Positions 37,111 through 46,595 of a DNA stretch of 64,000 nucleotides are shown one piece after another (position 1 is the stretch's first letter; every line of letters begins with the position of its first letter). The translations under genes were made by a program, and so were the position numbers. The notes under the pieces are model-generated. The model was not told the origin of the DNA and did no database searches. It saw nothing but the letters and a program-made list of their open reading frames with translations. Location: contig NC_009135.1 in the NCBI RefSeq assembly GCF_000016125.1, forward strand, positions 1 through 64,000. Reading direction: 5' to 3'. The DNA comes from Methanococcus maripaludis C5. GTDB taxonomy: Archaea; AGJL01; Methanococci; Methanococcales; Methanococcaceae.

Positions 37111-37916
37111 TCTGCTGTCTCGGACCAAAGGGAAGTTATACTGAAAAGGCTGCTGTTACGTTTTCAAAAGCGATAAATGACAACGAAATCCAGTTTGAAG
37201 ATTCAATTTACAATGTATTCAAGGCAGTTGAAACTAATTCTGAATTTTTTGGAGTAGTTCCATCTGAAAATTCAATTGGAGGTTCAGTGTCGCTTACACA
37301 AGACCTTCTTTTGGAGTTTCCTGTAAAAATTATCGGTGAAGTGGATGTTTCAATAAACCACTGCTTAATTGGCATAGATATTAAAAAAGTAACCGAAGTT
37401 TTAGCCCACCCACAAGCACTCACACAGTGTGGGCACTACATTACAAAAAATAACTGGAATATAACCCCAGTTGACAGCAACGCAAAAGCTGCAAAAATTG
37501 TTTCAGAGAAAAAGGACGAAAAACTTGCAGCAATCTGCGGTGTTGAAAATGCAGAAATTTACGGGTTAAAAGTTCTTGATGAAAACATTCAGGACTACAA
37601 AAACAATACTACACGATTTTTTTTAATCTGCAATAAAAATAATGATTTTAAAACCAATTTAAAACCAAATAAAGTATCGATAGTAATTGAAATAAATAAA
37701 AACATGCCTGGAGCATTTTATGAAGTTTTGGGCGTATTTAAATATAGAAATGTTAATTTAACACGGATTGAGTCCCGACCTTCCAAAAAAGAAATTGGAA
37801 ATTATGTATTTTATATTGATTATGAATTTTATGAGGATAATGCGGCATTACTTAGGGATCTAAGAATGTGGGCATTAAACGTAATTGAGCTTGGAAATTA
37901 TTTCGTTTTAAAATAA
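37107..37916 (+). CDS. pheA: Prephenate dehydratase
   Basis: Converts prephenate to phenylpyruvate for phenylalanine synthesis. 269 aa: MICCLGPKGSYTEKAA at the N-terminus, VPSENSIGGSV (about 53-63), the catalytic NNTTRFFLI (about 168), then a C-terminal ACT domain (PGAFYEVLGVFKYRNVNLTRIESRP) that binds phenylalanine for feedback. ATG at 37107, in ATGA overlap with the methyltransferase stop and preceded by GGTGAAAAA, is preferred over the upstream 37089. Confidence 0.95.
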   Translation: MICCLGPKGSYTEKAAVTFSKAINDNEIQFEDSIYNVFKAVETNSEFFGVVPSENSIGGSVSLTQDLLLEFPVKIIGEVDVSINHCLIGIDIKKVTEVLAHPQALTQCGHYITKNNWNITPVDSNAKAAKIVSEKKDEKLAAICGVENAEIYGLKVLDENIQDYKNNTTRFFLICNKNNDFKTNLKPNKVSIVIEINKNMPGAFYEVLGVFKYRNVNLTRIESRPSKKEIGNYVFYIDYEFYEDNAALLRDLRMWALNVIELGNYFVLK

Positions 37917-38023
37917 ATGAAATTAGCGAAAGAAATTAATTTATCCACTTACATATTTTAAAATGCATTATTATTTATATGAAAACCGATTATTTACTAA
38001 AAATCACTTATTCGGGTGTTAAA

Positions 38024-39274
38024 ATGGAAAGTTATATTCAAAACTTGTTCGCTGAAAGAATTGGTGGCAAAAGCTTTGGAAAAGAAGATGTAATCTACAA
38101 ATTCGAAAAAATTAAAAGAGCAAAACAGGCTGCGAAATTAAAGTACCCCGACATGGAATTAATCGACATGGGTGTTGGGGAACCTGATGAAATGGCTGAC
38201 GAGTCCGTAGTTGAAGTTTTATGCGAAGAAGCAAAAAAACACGAAAACAGAGGATATTCAGACAACGGTGTTCAAGCATTAAAAGATGAAATCCCACTTT
38301 ACATGGAAAAAGTCTTTGGAGTTAAAGATTTAGACCCTGTAAACGAAGTAGTTCACTCAATCGGATCAAAACCTGCTTTAGCATACATTACATCGGTATT
38401 TATCAACCCTGGCGATGTAACCTTAATGACCGTTCCAGGATACCCTGTTACTGCAACACACACCAAATGGTATGGCGGAAGTGTAGAAACCTTGCCATTA
38501 TTGGAAAAAAATAACTTCTTGCCAGAACTCGATGCAATTTCAAAAGAAGTTAGGGAAAAAGCAAAAATTCTCTACTTAAACTACCCAAACAACCCAACTG
38601 GTGCACAGGCTACCAAAAAATTCTACAAAGAAGCAGTTGATTTTGCATTTGAAAACGATTTAATTGTTATTCAAGACGCTGCATATGCTGCATTAACTTA
38701 CGGCGACAAACCGCTTTCATTCCTTACCGTAAAAGGTGCAAAAGAAGTTGGTGTTGAAATTCACAGCTTCTCAAAAGCATACAACATGACCGGATGGAGA
38801 CTTGCATTCGTTGCAGGAAACGAACTTATCGTAAGGGGCTTTGCAGCAGTTAAAGATAATTACGATAGCGGACAGTTCATTCCAATCCAAAAAGCAGGAA
38901 TTCACTGTTTAAGACACCCTGAAATCACTGAAAAAACAAGGGCAAAATACGAAAGAAGACTTTCAAAAATGGTTAAAATCTTAAAAGAAGCAGGATTTAA
39001 CGCAAAAATGCCTGGAGGAACATTCTACCTCTATGTAAAAGCCCCAATTGGAACAAAAGACGGCGCTAAATTTGCAAATGCTGAAGAGTTTTCGCAATTT
39101 ATGATAAAAGAAAAACTTATTTCAACTGTGCCTTGGGACGATGCAGGCAACTTTGTAAGGATGGCAGCATGCTTTGAAGCATTCAAAGACGGCGAAATTT
39201 CAATCGAAGAAGAAGACAGAATCTTAAACGAAGTTAAAAGAAGATTAACTGAAGTAGAATTTGTTTTCGAATAA
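38024..39274 (+). CDS. dapL: LL-diaminopimelate aminotransferase
   Basis: PLP enzyme that makes LL-diaminopimelate directly from tetrahydrodipicolinate, the lysine route of methanococci. 416 aa from MESYIQNLFAER. NRGYSDNGVQALKDEI (about 75), YPNNPTGAQA (about 185-194), and the PLP-lysine in HSFSKAYNMTGWR (about 250-262). The start at 38024 has GGGTG ahead; the longer frame from 37979 lacks support. TATA-like ATTATTTATA lies near 37970. Confidence 0.93.
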   Translation: MESYIQNLFAERIGGKSFGKEDVIYKFEKIKRAKQAAKLKYPDMELIDMGVGEPDEMADESVVEVLCEEAKKHENRGYSDNGVQALKDEIPLYMEKVFGVKDLDPVNEVVHSIGSKPALAYITSVFINPGDVTLMTVPGYPVTATHTKWYGGSVETLPLLEKNNFLPELDAISKEVREKAKILYLNYPNNPTGAQATKKFYKEAVDFAFENDLIVIQDAAYAALTYGDKPLSFLTVKGAKEVGVEIHSFSKAYNMTGWRLAFVAGNELIVRGFAAVKDNYDSGQFIPIQKAGIHCLRHPEITEKTRAKYERRLSKMVKILKEAGFNAKMPGGTFYLYVKAPIGTKDGAKFANAEEFSQFMIKEKLISTVPWDDAGNFVRMAACFEAFKDGEISIEEEDRILNEVKRRLTEVEFVFE

Positions 39275-39301
39275 ATTTTAAACTTTTTTTAAATTTTTAA
39301 T

Positions 39302-39991
39302 TTAATTTTTATTTTTTTCAAGCTTTAAAAGTGCATTTTTAGCAGCTTTCATTTCAGCTTCTTTTTTACTTTTTCCAATTCCCTTTCCGAGCATTTTTTG
39401 CCCGGATTTTACGGCAATAACAAATTTTTTATCGTGTGGTTTTCCAGCTTCTTCTAACTTTACATATTTGATAGTTTTATTGTTTAATTCAGGCAATTCC
39501 TGCAATCTGGTTTTATGATCAATAAACAATTCTTTCGAACTTTCTTCGATAATTGGAATTATGTTATTATATACAAACTTTTTAGCTGAATCTAAACCCT
39601 GATCTAAATATATTGCAGCGATAAATGCTTCAAAAACGTCTGAAATTATCGCAGGTTTATTGTATCCTTTAGAATTTAGTTCCCCTTTTCCCAAAAGGAT
39701 GTAATTATTAAAATTCAGCTTTTTAGCATATGTAAAAAGTGCACTTTCACAGACGTATTTTGCCCGCAATTTTGACATTTCCCCTTCAGATAAATTTTCT
39801 TTTTTAAACAAGTATTCAATAATTATTAATTCTAAAACAGCATCCCCTAAATATTCCAGTCGTTCATTATCTTCTAAATTAGTATTTTTTTGCTCATTTA
39901 CGTACGAAGAATGCATAAATGCTCGTTTAAATATATTTAAATCATTAAATTTTATATCAAGTTTCGAAAGCAGCTTTTCAAAATTCTTCAT
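39302..39991 (-). CDS. rnc: Bacterial-type ribonuclease III
   Basis: Double-strand RNA endonuclease, unusual in archaea. 229 aa. The nuclease signature NERLEYLGDAVLEL (about 42-55) carries the catalytic Glu and Asp; LSEGEMSKLRAKYV and ISDVFEAFIAAIY supply the remaining acidic metal ligands, so it should be active. A C-terminal dsRBD (about 160-226) has GIGKSKKEAEMKAAKNAL. ATG at 39991 is chosen over TTG 39994. Base composition matches the neighbours, so a transfer would be old. Convergent with dapL and after pmbA on the same strand. Confidence 0.93.
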   Translation of the reverse strand: MKNFEKLLSKLDIKFNDLNIFKRAFMHSSYVNEQKNTNLEDNERLEYLGDAVLELIIIEYLFKKENLSEGEMSKLRAKYVCESALFTYAKKLNFNNYILLGKGELNSKGYNKPAIISDVFEAFIAAIYLDQGLDSAKKFVYNNIIPIIEESSKELFIDHKTRLQELPELNNKTIKYVKLEEAGKPHDKKFVIAVKSGQKMLGKGIGKSKKEAEMKAAKNALLKLEKNKN

Positions 39992-40040
39992 CAAACCCCC
40001 TTTTAAAATAAATTAAAAAATAGTTAATCAGTATTTTTAA

Positions 40041-41303
40041 TTAAACGAGGATTTTTCCAGTGAATAGAAGTGGTGGAGAAATTAATTTTCCTCTCTGTTC
40101 AACTCTATCGAGTGGAATTGCAGTTTTTAAGATTTCAAAGATATTTCCAGAAAGAAGTCCTTTTTTGACCGGTGTTTTTTCGCCTTTTTTCATTATGTAG
40201 CTGTTGCTGATTTCAACTGAAAAGTCTCCCGTAATCGGGTTTGCAGTATGCGTTCCAATTAGCGTGTTGATGTAGAGATATTCATCAATGTTTTCCTGTT
40301 TTTCAACAGGCTCAATTACGATATTTGTAGGTCCAACTGATGGAAAGCTTGAATATCCTCTGCTCGCATTTCCGGTGGATTCTTTTTCTTCGATATTTGC
40401 CCTTTTGATATCGTAGAGATAGTTTTTCAAAACACCATTTTCAATAAGCATAGTTTTTTGAGTTGGAGTTCCTTCGCCATCCACAACTGCTGAATAAAGC
40501 GAGTAATCTCTCGTTCCATCGTCTTCAATTGTGATTTTTTCTCCAAATACTTCTTCACCGAGTCTATCTTTTAATACTGACCTGTTTCTCTGAACATTTT
40601 CAGCATTAAATGCAGGAATAAGTGTGTAGCTTAAAAGTGAGTTTAAAGCCCTCTGATCCAACACGATATTTCCTTCAAATTCCGTTTTTATCGCATTTGG
40701 ATTTTTCAAAAATTCTACAACGTTTTCTGCAAGTTCTTTAACATCAAAAATATTGTTTTTTGTTAAATAATCGTATGCAGTTTCCCCATTATTGATTCCA
40801 GCAATTGATGCAGAGTAGTAGGTACTTTCTTCTTCAACATCAACACCGTTTGAATTTACAATTCTCGAATAGTCGTAAGAATTCGAAACTCCACCGCTTA
40901 CAGTTGTAATTTTATTTTCTTTTAAAATATCTTTCATTTCAAAAAGTGCATCGATCAATTCCTTTTCAGATAGGGTTTTGACGTTGCCGTATAACATTCC
41001 TTTGGGATGTGCATATTTTCCAGGATTTGAGAAACTTGTATCAGAATCATAAATTAAATTTTCCATCGCCTTATTTACTACATCGACATCTTTTTTAGAG
41101 GAATATGCAAATCCAACTTTTTTATCTTTAATAACCCTTACTCCAATTCCAAAATCATCAGATTCCTCAATCGAATCTAAATTTTCTCCATCAAGTTCTG
41201 AACTGAAGTGTTTTCCTTTTGAGATAAATACTTCGGTTTTAAAACCTTTATTTTCTGAAATTTCCATAATTTTGTCAATAATGTATCCTAAATCCGTTTC
41301 CAT
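40041..41303 (-). CDS. pmbA: TldD/PmbA-family metalloprotease (TldE-like)
   Basis: 420 aa, the family whose TldD-TldE pair trims peptides (in bacteria microcin B17 and CcdA). N-terminal TEVFISKGKHFSSELDGENLDSIEESDDFGIG-like block, central VLDQRALNSLLSYTLIPAFNAEN, C-terminal GDFSVEISNSYIMKKGE. TldE-type subunits do not carry the HEXXXH of TldD, and none is seen here. GGTGCTATT before the ATG. Confidence 0.88.
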   Translation of the reverse strand: METDLGYIIDKIMEISENKGFKTEVFISKGKHFSSELDGENLDSIEESDDFGIGVRVIKDKKVGFAYSSKKDVDVVNKAMENLIYDSDTSFSNPGKYAHPKGMLYGNVKTLSEKELIDALFEMKDILKENKITTVSGGVSNSYDYSRIVNSNGVDVEEESTYYSASIAGINNGETAYDYLTKNNIFDVKELAENVVEFLKNPNAIKTEFEGNIVLDQRALNSLLSYTLIPAFNAENVQRNRSVLKDRLGEEVFGEKITIEDDGTRDYSLYSAVVDGEGTPTQKTMLIENGVLKNYLYDIKRANIEEKESTGNASRGYSSFPSVGPTNIVIEPVEKQENIDEYLYINTLIGTHTANPITGDFSVEISNSYIMKKGEKTPVKKGLLSGNIFEILKTAIPLDRVEQRGKLISPPLLFTGKILV

Positions 41304-41410
41304 AATAGCACCAATTCTTTCTATATATTCGTTTTTTATAGTTCATAAATATTTAAATAATATTGTTTTTAAATAATTGATGTTATGAACTCTATTTCTG
41401 GAGGGAAAGG

Positions 41411-42256
41411 ATGAATATCAACTATAAGGTGTTAACAATTATTCCAATAATTTTAGCACTACTATCTTTGGCCCTTGTATCTGTAAACGGGCTCAAAGAA
41501 AGCATTGACGTAAGTGGGGGGACTGAAATAAGCATCCTCGCATCCGAAAACACAGATTTAAGTGTATTGAAAGAACAACTGCCCGATTCAGAAGTTAAAA
41601 TATCAGAATCTTCAATCGGAACGTTTGTGGTAATTAAATCTGGCTTAGCTACTGACGTAGATTCAGTAAGGGCAGTAGTAAAGGAATTTTTTAATGTGGA
41701 TGATCTTTCAGAATTAAGCTACACTGAAAAACAAATCGGTTCAGTTTTGAGCAGTAAATTCTGGGAAGAAGGAATGAAAGCAGTAGGATTTGCGTTTATA
41801 TTTATGGCAATTGTAGTTTATGCGATATTTAGAACTCCTGTTCCAAGTGGGGCAGTTATTCTCGCAGCAGCGTCAGACATGGCAATTGCGATTGGTGGAA
41901 TGAGTTTATTTGGAATTCCAGTTTCAACTGCAACAATTGCGGCACTTTTGATGCTTGTTGGTTATAGTGTTGACACAGACATCATGCTTACAACAAGAGT
42001 GTTGAAAAGAAGAACCGGAACTCTTGATGAAAGAATTGCTGGTGCAATGAAAACAGGAATAACAATGTCTCTTACGACGATTTTTGCAATGGCCGTATTG
42101 TACCTCGTAGTTACATTCGTAGTTCCTGCAGCAGACGTTCTTGCAAATATCGCAGCAGTACTTCTTATCGGATTGATTGGCGATTTAATGCTTACCTGGA
42201 TGACAAATGCAGGAATTTTAAGATACTATATGACTGAATACAAAAAAGGGAAGTAA
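41411..42256 (+). CDS. secF: Protein translocase subunit SecF
   Basis: Membrane subunit that with SecD aids Sec-dependent export; 281 aa. First transmembrane helix at the N-terminus (VLTIIPIILALLSLALVSV), extracytoplasmic domain starting with the DVSGGTEISIL motif, then five helices with SVDTDIMLTTRVLKRR. Archaeal order is secF before secD. GGAGGGAAAGG ribosome binding site. Confidence 0.95.
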   Translation: MNINYKVLTIIPIILALLSLALVSVNGLKESIDVSGGTEISILASENTDLSVLKEQLPDSEVKISESSIGTFVVIKSGLATDVDSVRAVVKEFFNVDDLSELSYTEKQIGSVLSSKFWEEGMKAVGFAFIFMAIVVYAIFRTPVPSGAVILAAASDMAIAIGGMSLFGIPVSTATIAALLMLVGYSVDTDIMLTTRVLKRRTGTLDERIAGAMKTGITMSLTTIFAMAVLYLVVTFVVPAADVLANIAAVLLIGLIGDLMLTWMTNAGILRYYMTEYKKGK

Positions 42257-42273
42257 TTTGACGAGGAGATAGA

Positions 42274-43440
42274 ATGAAATTGCTAAAAGACCCTAAAGTA
42301 ATAATTCTTTTAGTATGTATTTTGGCTTCCTTGCTACTTATTGCATTTAAGGGAATTTCCTTTGGTGTAGATTTAAGTGGTGGTTCTACAATAGTATTGC
42401 AGACTGAAACTGAGCTTTCAGATTCTGAAATGGTAGTTGTAAATGAAATATTAACAAGCAGGCTCAATACAAACGGACTTAGTGACGTTAGGATTTACCC
42501 AAGAGGCAGTGACGAGATAATTATTGAAATACCTGAAAGTGCAGATCTAGATAGAATAAAAAAAATATTAACACAACAAGGGGTATTTATAGCAATAATT
42601 AATAATCAAACTGCATATACTGGGCAGGAAATATCTTATGTCGAGGAACCCGGAATAACTGCTTCGGGTTATGGGGTAGGATTTAAATTAACTCTTGATG
42701 GGGCACAAGGCTTTGCAGATGTGGCCTACGGAAAAGGAGGATATCCTGTAGAACTCTACATGGATGGAAATTTGATAAGTGCTCCGATTCTTTCAGCAGA
42801 TCTTGCTGATGGAAATATACACCAAAGTCAGGTAATTACTGTTGCAGGATCTTCTCCTACAGAAGAAGATATCGATGAAGCATGGGTTATTTACACAGCT
42901 TTACAATCTGGTTCACTTCCTGTAAAAGTACAGATTGAATATATCAGCTCAGTTTCCCCTACTTTGGGATCAGAATTTATAAAAGGATCAGCAATTGCAG
43001 GATTTTTTGCATTCATTGCGGTTGCAGCAGTCATTTCATTTAGGTACAAAAATCCAAAGATAGTTCTTCCAATTTTAATAACTGGATTTTCAGAAGTTTT
43101 GTTAATTTTGGGTTTTGCATCACTTATTAACTGGAAACTTGACCTTGCATCAATTGCAGGAATTATTGCGGCTGTGGGTACGGGTGTTGATCACCAGATA
43201 GTTATCACTGACGAAACAATTGCTGGTGAAGCTAAAAAAGTAACCAAAAGTATTAAAAGGGCGTTCTTCATTATATTCGGTGCAGCGGCTACAACAATTG
43301 CAGCAATGCTTCCATTGTTTGTAATGGGTATTGGAATGCTCAAAGGGTTTGCTATAACCACAATTGCAGGTGTTTTAATGGGAATTTCAATTTCAAGACC
43401 TGCATTTTCGAGAATTATACAATATGTATTAAAGCATTAA
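42274..43440 (+). CDS. secD: Protein translocase subunit SecD
   Basis: 388 aa, shorter than bacterial SecD as usual for archaea. First helix, then GVDLSGGSTIVLQTE motif (about 30-44), large external domain, and membrane domain with AAVGTGVDHQIVITDE (about 300). Eighteen base pairs after secF; GAGGAGATAGA ribosome binding site. Confidence 0.95.
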   Translation: MKLLKDPKVIILLVCILASLLLIAFKGISFGVDLSGGSTIVLQTETELSDSEMVVVNEILTSRLNTNGLSDVRIYPRGSDEIIIEIPESADLDRIKKILTQQGVFIAIINNQTAYTGQEISYVEEPGITASGYGVGFKLTLDGAQGFADVAYGKGGYPVELYMDGNLISAPILSADLADGNIHQSQVITVAGSSPTEEDIDEAWVIYTALQSGSLPVKVQIEYISSVSPTLGSEFIKGSAIAGFFAFIAVAAVISFRYKNPKIVLPILITGFSEVLLILGFASLINWKLDLASIAGIIAAVGTGVDHQIVITDETIAGEAKKVTKSIKRAFFIIFGAAATTIAAMLPLFVMGIGMLKGFAITTIAGVLMGISISRPAFSRIIQYVLKH

Positions 43441-43491
43441 GTAATACTAATTAAATAAAATAAATCACCTACTTTATTTTTTAGGGATCAG

Positions 43492-44514
43492 ATGGACAGA
43501 AAACAGCACAGGCTTTTAAGGAACATTGTTGTATATGGGCTCGGTATCTCTATAATTTCATTTATAATTTACAAAATAGGCATTTTTGAGGTCTATGCAG
43601 TTTTAGCATCGGCACACGTTGAAATTTATTTATTGGCAGTTTTTATTTATTTATTGACTCTTTACGTCCTTTCACTGAGATGGAATTATCTTTTAAAATT
43701 AAATGGGTACAGTGCAGGTTCTAAAAATCTTCTTCTTTTAATCACAATGGGTCAGTTTATAAACAACGTAACACCTTCAATGAAAGGCGGCAGTGAACCA
43801 TTTAGGGCGTACTACTTATCAAAATTGGAAAAAATACCTTATCATGTTTCATTTTCAGCAGTTGTAATCGAAAGAATTCTCGATACTGTTATATTTTTGA
43901 TTTTCAGCTTTTTTGTAATAATATATTTCGCTTTAAGTGGGGTAGTCTACACTCAAGCTTTTTTCATGGCATGGATTTTGGTAATGGCCCTAACAGTTTT
44001 TATAATTTACCTTGCAATGCACAAAGAATGGGCTTTTAAAATAACGCTCCAGATTGCGAAAGTCGTTACTAAATTTTCGTCAAAAACATTGAATGAACAG
44101 AAAATAAAGGATACAATAGATAAATTCCAAAAAACAATGATTTTCTTTAAGGGAAATCGAAAAGGAATGTTTACAGCACTTTTTATTTCATCAGCATGGT
44201 GGATATTAGATATATTTAGAATTTATGTACTGTTTATTGCAATAAGTACGCATGTAGCATTTATTTCTGTTGCATCAACGTACCTTGTGGCATTACTTGT
44301 TGGAATTTTACCAATGCTCCCTGGAGGTCTAGGAACAAGCGATACTGCAATGATTGCAATGTATTCGTTCTTTAAAATACCTTATTCAAATGCAGCAGCA
44401 GGAACGCTTCTTGATAGGTCGATATCATATATGGGAGTTACAATCATTGGATCAATAGCCTTTAAAATAATAAAGAAGAAAGCCAAAGAAAACAGTTACG
44501 AAGTTGAAAGTTAG
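43492..44514 (+). CDS. UPF0104/flippase-like membrane protein
   Basis: 340 aa with about eight transmembrane helices. Conserved features include NNVTPSMKGGSEPFRAYYLSK (about 85-105), VVIERILDTV and MLPGGLGTSDTAMIA, typical of the UPF0104/lysylphosphatidylglycerol synthase transmembrane domain family. Relatives act in lipid or glycan handling; no specific role is shown. 51 bp after secD, possibly in the same transcript. Confidence 0.82.
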   Translation: MDRKQHRLLRNIVVYGLGISIISFIIYKIGIFEVYAVLASAHVEIYLLAVFIYLLTLYVLSLRWNYLLKLNGYSAGSKNLLLLITMGQFINNVTPSMKGGSEPFRAYYLSKLEKIPYHVSFSAVVIERILDTVIFLIFSFFVIIYFALSGVVYTQAFFMAWILVMALTVFIIYLAMHKEWAFKITLQIAKVVTKFSSKTLNEQKIKDTIDKFQKTMIFFKGNRKGMFTALFISSAWWILDIFRIYVLFIAISTHVAFISVASTYLVALLVGILPMLPGGLGTSDTAMIAMYSFFKIPYSNAAAGTLLDRSISYMGVTIIGSIAFKIIKKKAKENSYEVES

Positions 44515-44523
44515 GTGAATATT

Positions 44524-44952
44524 ATGAATAATGTGAACATGATCATGGGAAGACTTGTAAAATCGATGGAAGCTTTTAAAGGATCGAAGCCGGTAATAAA
44601 TAAAGAAGGTATTCTTTCAGTAAGAAGTGTTTGTAGAGACTCCGAATTTGAAAAATACAACTCCATAAAAGAATATTTGACCGAAAAACTTGTTCAAAAT
44701 GGTTTTGAATTGGCATCCGAAGACGATATTTTGGAAATGGTTGCAAAAATAAATGAGTTAATTGGGGATTCAGAAACTTACTCCGATGAATTTGGATTTG
44801 AAGGGGTTAAAAGCGGTTTTGAAAACATTGGATGCGATTGTGATTATGTTGTTGGAAAAAAAGGAAGCACTTACGTCGGAGTTAGTATGTGGTATGAAAA
44901 ACTTTCAAAAGAGCCAAAATTTGTTGAAGTAATGTCAATTTACAATATATAA
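44524..44952 (+). CDS. Hypothetical protein
   Basis: 142 aa, soluble, not recognised. It has a GCDCDYVVG cysteine pair and a C-terminal YVGVSMWYEKLSKEPKFVEVM. ATG at 44524 is selected since AGGTGAATATT precedes it and overlaps the upstream stop, so it is coupled to the membrane protein gene. Confidence 0.65.
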   Translation: MNNVNMIMGRLVKSMEAFKGSKPVINKEGILSVRSVCRDSEFEKYNSIKEYLTEKLVQNGFELASEDDILEMVAKINELIGDSETYSDEFGFEGVKSGFENIGCDCDYVVGKKGSTYVGVSMWYEKLSKEPKFVEVMSIYNI

Positions 44953-44976
44953 CAAAGAAATTTAGTTTTTATTTAG

Positions 44977-45651
44977 TTATTTTTGATTTTTAACTTCTTT
45001 AACTGTTTTTTTAATGAAATTAACAACTTCATCAACACCTTGCCCGTGTTTTATGGCAGTTAAAAGAACTTCCATATCTTTGTTGATTTTCTTTGCATCG
45101 TTTAACATTTTTTGCGGATCAGCGCCAACAGCTTCACAAATGTCGATTTTGTTGATTATTGTTAAATTTGCAGTTTTAAAGATTTCAGGGTGTTTTTCAA
45201 CGGTATCGTCCCCTTCAGTAACGCTTACAACAACAGTTCTTTTGTGTGTTCCCAGATCAAAGTCTGTTGGACATATCAAGTTTCCAACGTTTTCAATAAA
45301 TATAATATCTAAATTATCAAGATCTAAATCGTGGAAGCAATGTCCTACTTGGTGAGCATCGAGGTGGCATTCTTTTCCAGTATTTAATGGAATAACTTTA
45401 ACACCGTGCTTTTCCATCCTTCCAGCATCGTATTTTGCAATAACATCTCCTGCAATGCATGCAATTTTGTATTCGTCTTTTAATTCATTGATTAATTTTT
45501 CGATTAAAAGAGTTTTACCACTTCCAATCGCACCCATAAAATCAAAAGCTGCAATCCCGTGACTTTCCAATATTTTCCTGTTTTTATCCGCATTTTTATT
45601 ATTTGCCTTAATTATGTCTTTTCCGATATTCAAAACGTCGACAAAATGCAT
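44977..45651 (-). CDS. hypB: Hydrogenase/urease nickel incorporation protein HypB
   Basis: SIMIBI-class GTPase that delivers nickel to [NiFe]-hydrogenases. 224 aa: Walker A GAIGSGKT (about 41-48), a dimer-interface CHLDAHQVGHCFHD with Cys and His metal ligands (about 104-117), FIENVGNLICPTDFDLG, and NKIDICE for guanine. No His-rich N-terminus, as in other methanogen HypB. AGGTGAT ribosome binding site. Confidence 0.95.
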   Translation of the reverse strand: MHFVDVLNIGKDIIKANNKNADKNRKILESHGIAAFDFMGAIGSGKTLLIEKLINELKDEYKIACIAGDVIAKYDAGRMEKHGVKVIPLNTGKECHLDAHQVGHCFHDLDLDNLDIIFIENVGNLICPTDFDLGTHKRTVVVSVTEGDDTVEKHPEIFKTANLTIINKIDICEAVGADPQKMLNDAKKINKDMEVLLTAIKHGQGVDEVVNFIKKTVKEVKNQK

Positions 45652-45815
45652 AAAACATCACCTAAATTAGCCATAAGTTAGAAGTATAGATAATTTCAAA
45701 TCTTATTTTATAAAAAAGGGTATTATTTGAAAAACGATTAATGAATTATAATTACCATTACCTTAATATATTAATTCAAAACTATTTACAATACAATACG
45801 GTTTGGTGTGATAAT

Positions 45816-46583
45816 TTGAAGGCGGACAAAGGATTTAATTTGTTATTTTTGGTAATTTCGCTATTTTTGTTGGCATTTGTACTACTTCCACTGTTAAATA
45901 TGATATTTAATCCAGGAAATGTAACTGGTGCAATTAACGATTCAGAAGTAATTAAATCTCTTCTTGTAAGCATCAAAGCAGCAGGCACTGCAACTGTGTT
46001 CGCGATTTTTTTAGGGATTCCTTTATCTTACATGCTTGCAAGATACAATTTTATTGGAAAAAATGTAGTCGAAGCAGTTATAGATATTCCAATGGCAATA
46101 CCTCACTCTGTAATCGGCATCATGATTTTGGCTTTCTTTTACGGAACTTCAATTGGAAGGGGGATTGAAGACATCGGTTTTGAAATTGTTGACAATTTCT
46201 GGGGAATTGTTGTTGTAATGCTCTATGTTGGACTTCCTTACATGGTAAACAGCGGAAGAGATGGATTTTTAATGGTTGAGGAGGAACTTGAAAATGTTTC
46301 AAGGACACTTGGCGCCTCAAGAATAAAGACATTTTTCAATGTTTCGCTACCTTTAATTAAAAATAACCTTGTTTCTGGAAGTATTCTGACATTTGCAAGA
46401 GGTATTAGTGAGGTAGGGGCAATATTGATTGTTGCATACTTCCCAAAGACTACTCCTGTGTTAATTTTAGATAGATTTAATGAATACGGACTTAGTTCTT
46501 CAAAACCGATTTCTGTAATTATGATTGTGCTGAGTATTGTATTATTTTCAATATTTAGACTTGTGAGCTATAATAAGAAATAA
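45816..46583 (+). CDS. wtpB: Tungstate/molybdate ABC transporter permease
   Basis: 255 aa, about six helices, with the permease EAA-type loop ENVSRTLGASRIKTFFNVSLPL (about 168-189) that contacts the ATPase. TTG at 45816 follows GGTGTGATAAT, so it is preferred over the longer frame from 45741, which would add 25 polar residues without a ribosome binding site. Homologous to ModB/WtpB. The ATPase gene follows directly; no binding protein gene is adjacent. Confidence 0.85.
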   Translation: MKADKGFNLLFLVISLFLLAFVLLPLLNMIFNPGNVTGAINDSEVIKSLLVSIKAAGTATVFAIFLGIPLSYMLARYNFIGKNVVEAVIDIPMAIPHSVIGIMILAFFYGTSIGRGIEDIGFEIVDNFWGIVVVMLYVGLPYMVNSGRDGFLMVEEELENVSRTLGASRIKTFFNVSLPLIKNNLVSGSILTFARGISEVGAILIVAYFPKTTPVLILDRFNEYGLSSSKPISVIMIVLSIVLFSIFRLVSYNKK

Positions 46584-46595
46584 TTGGGGTGCATC

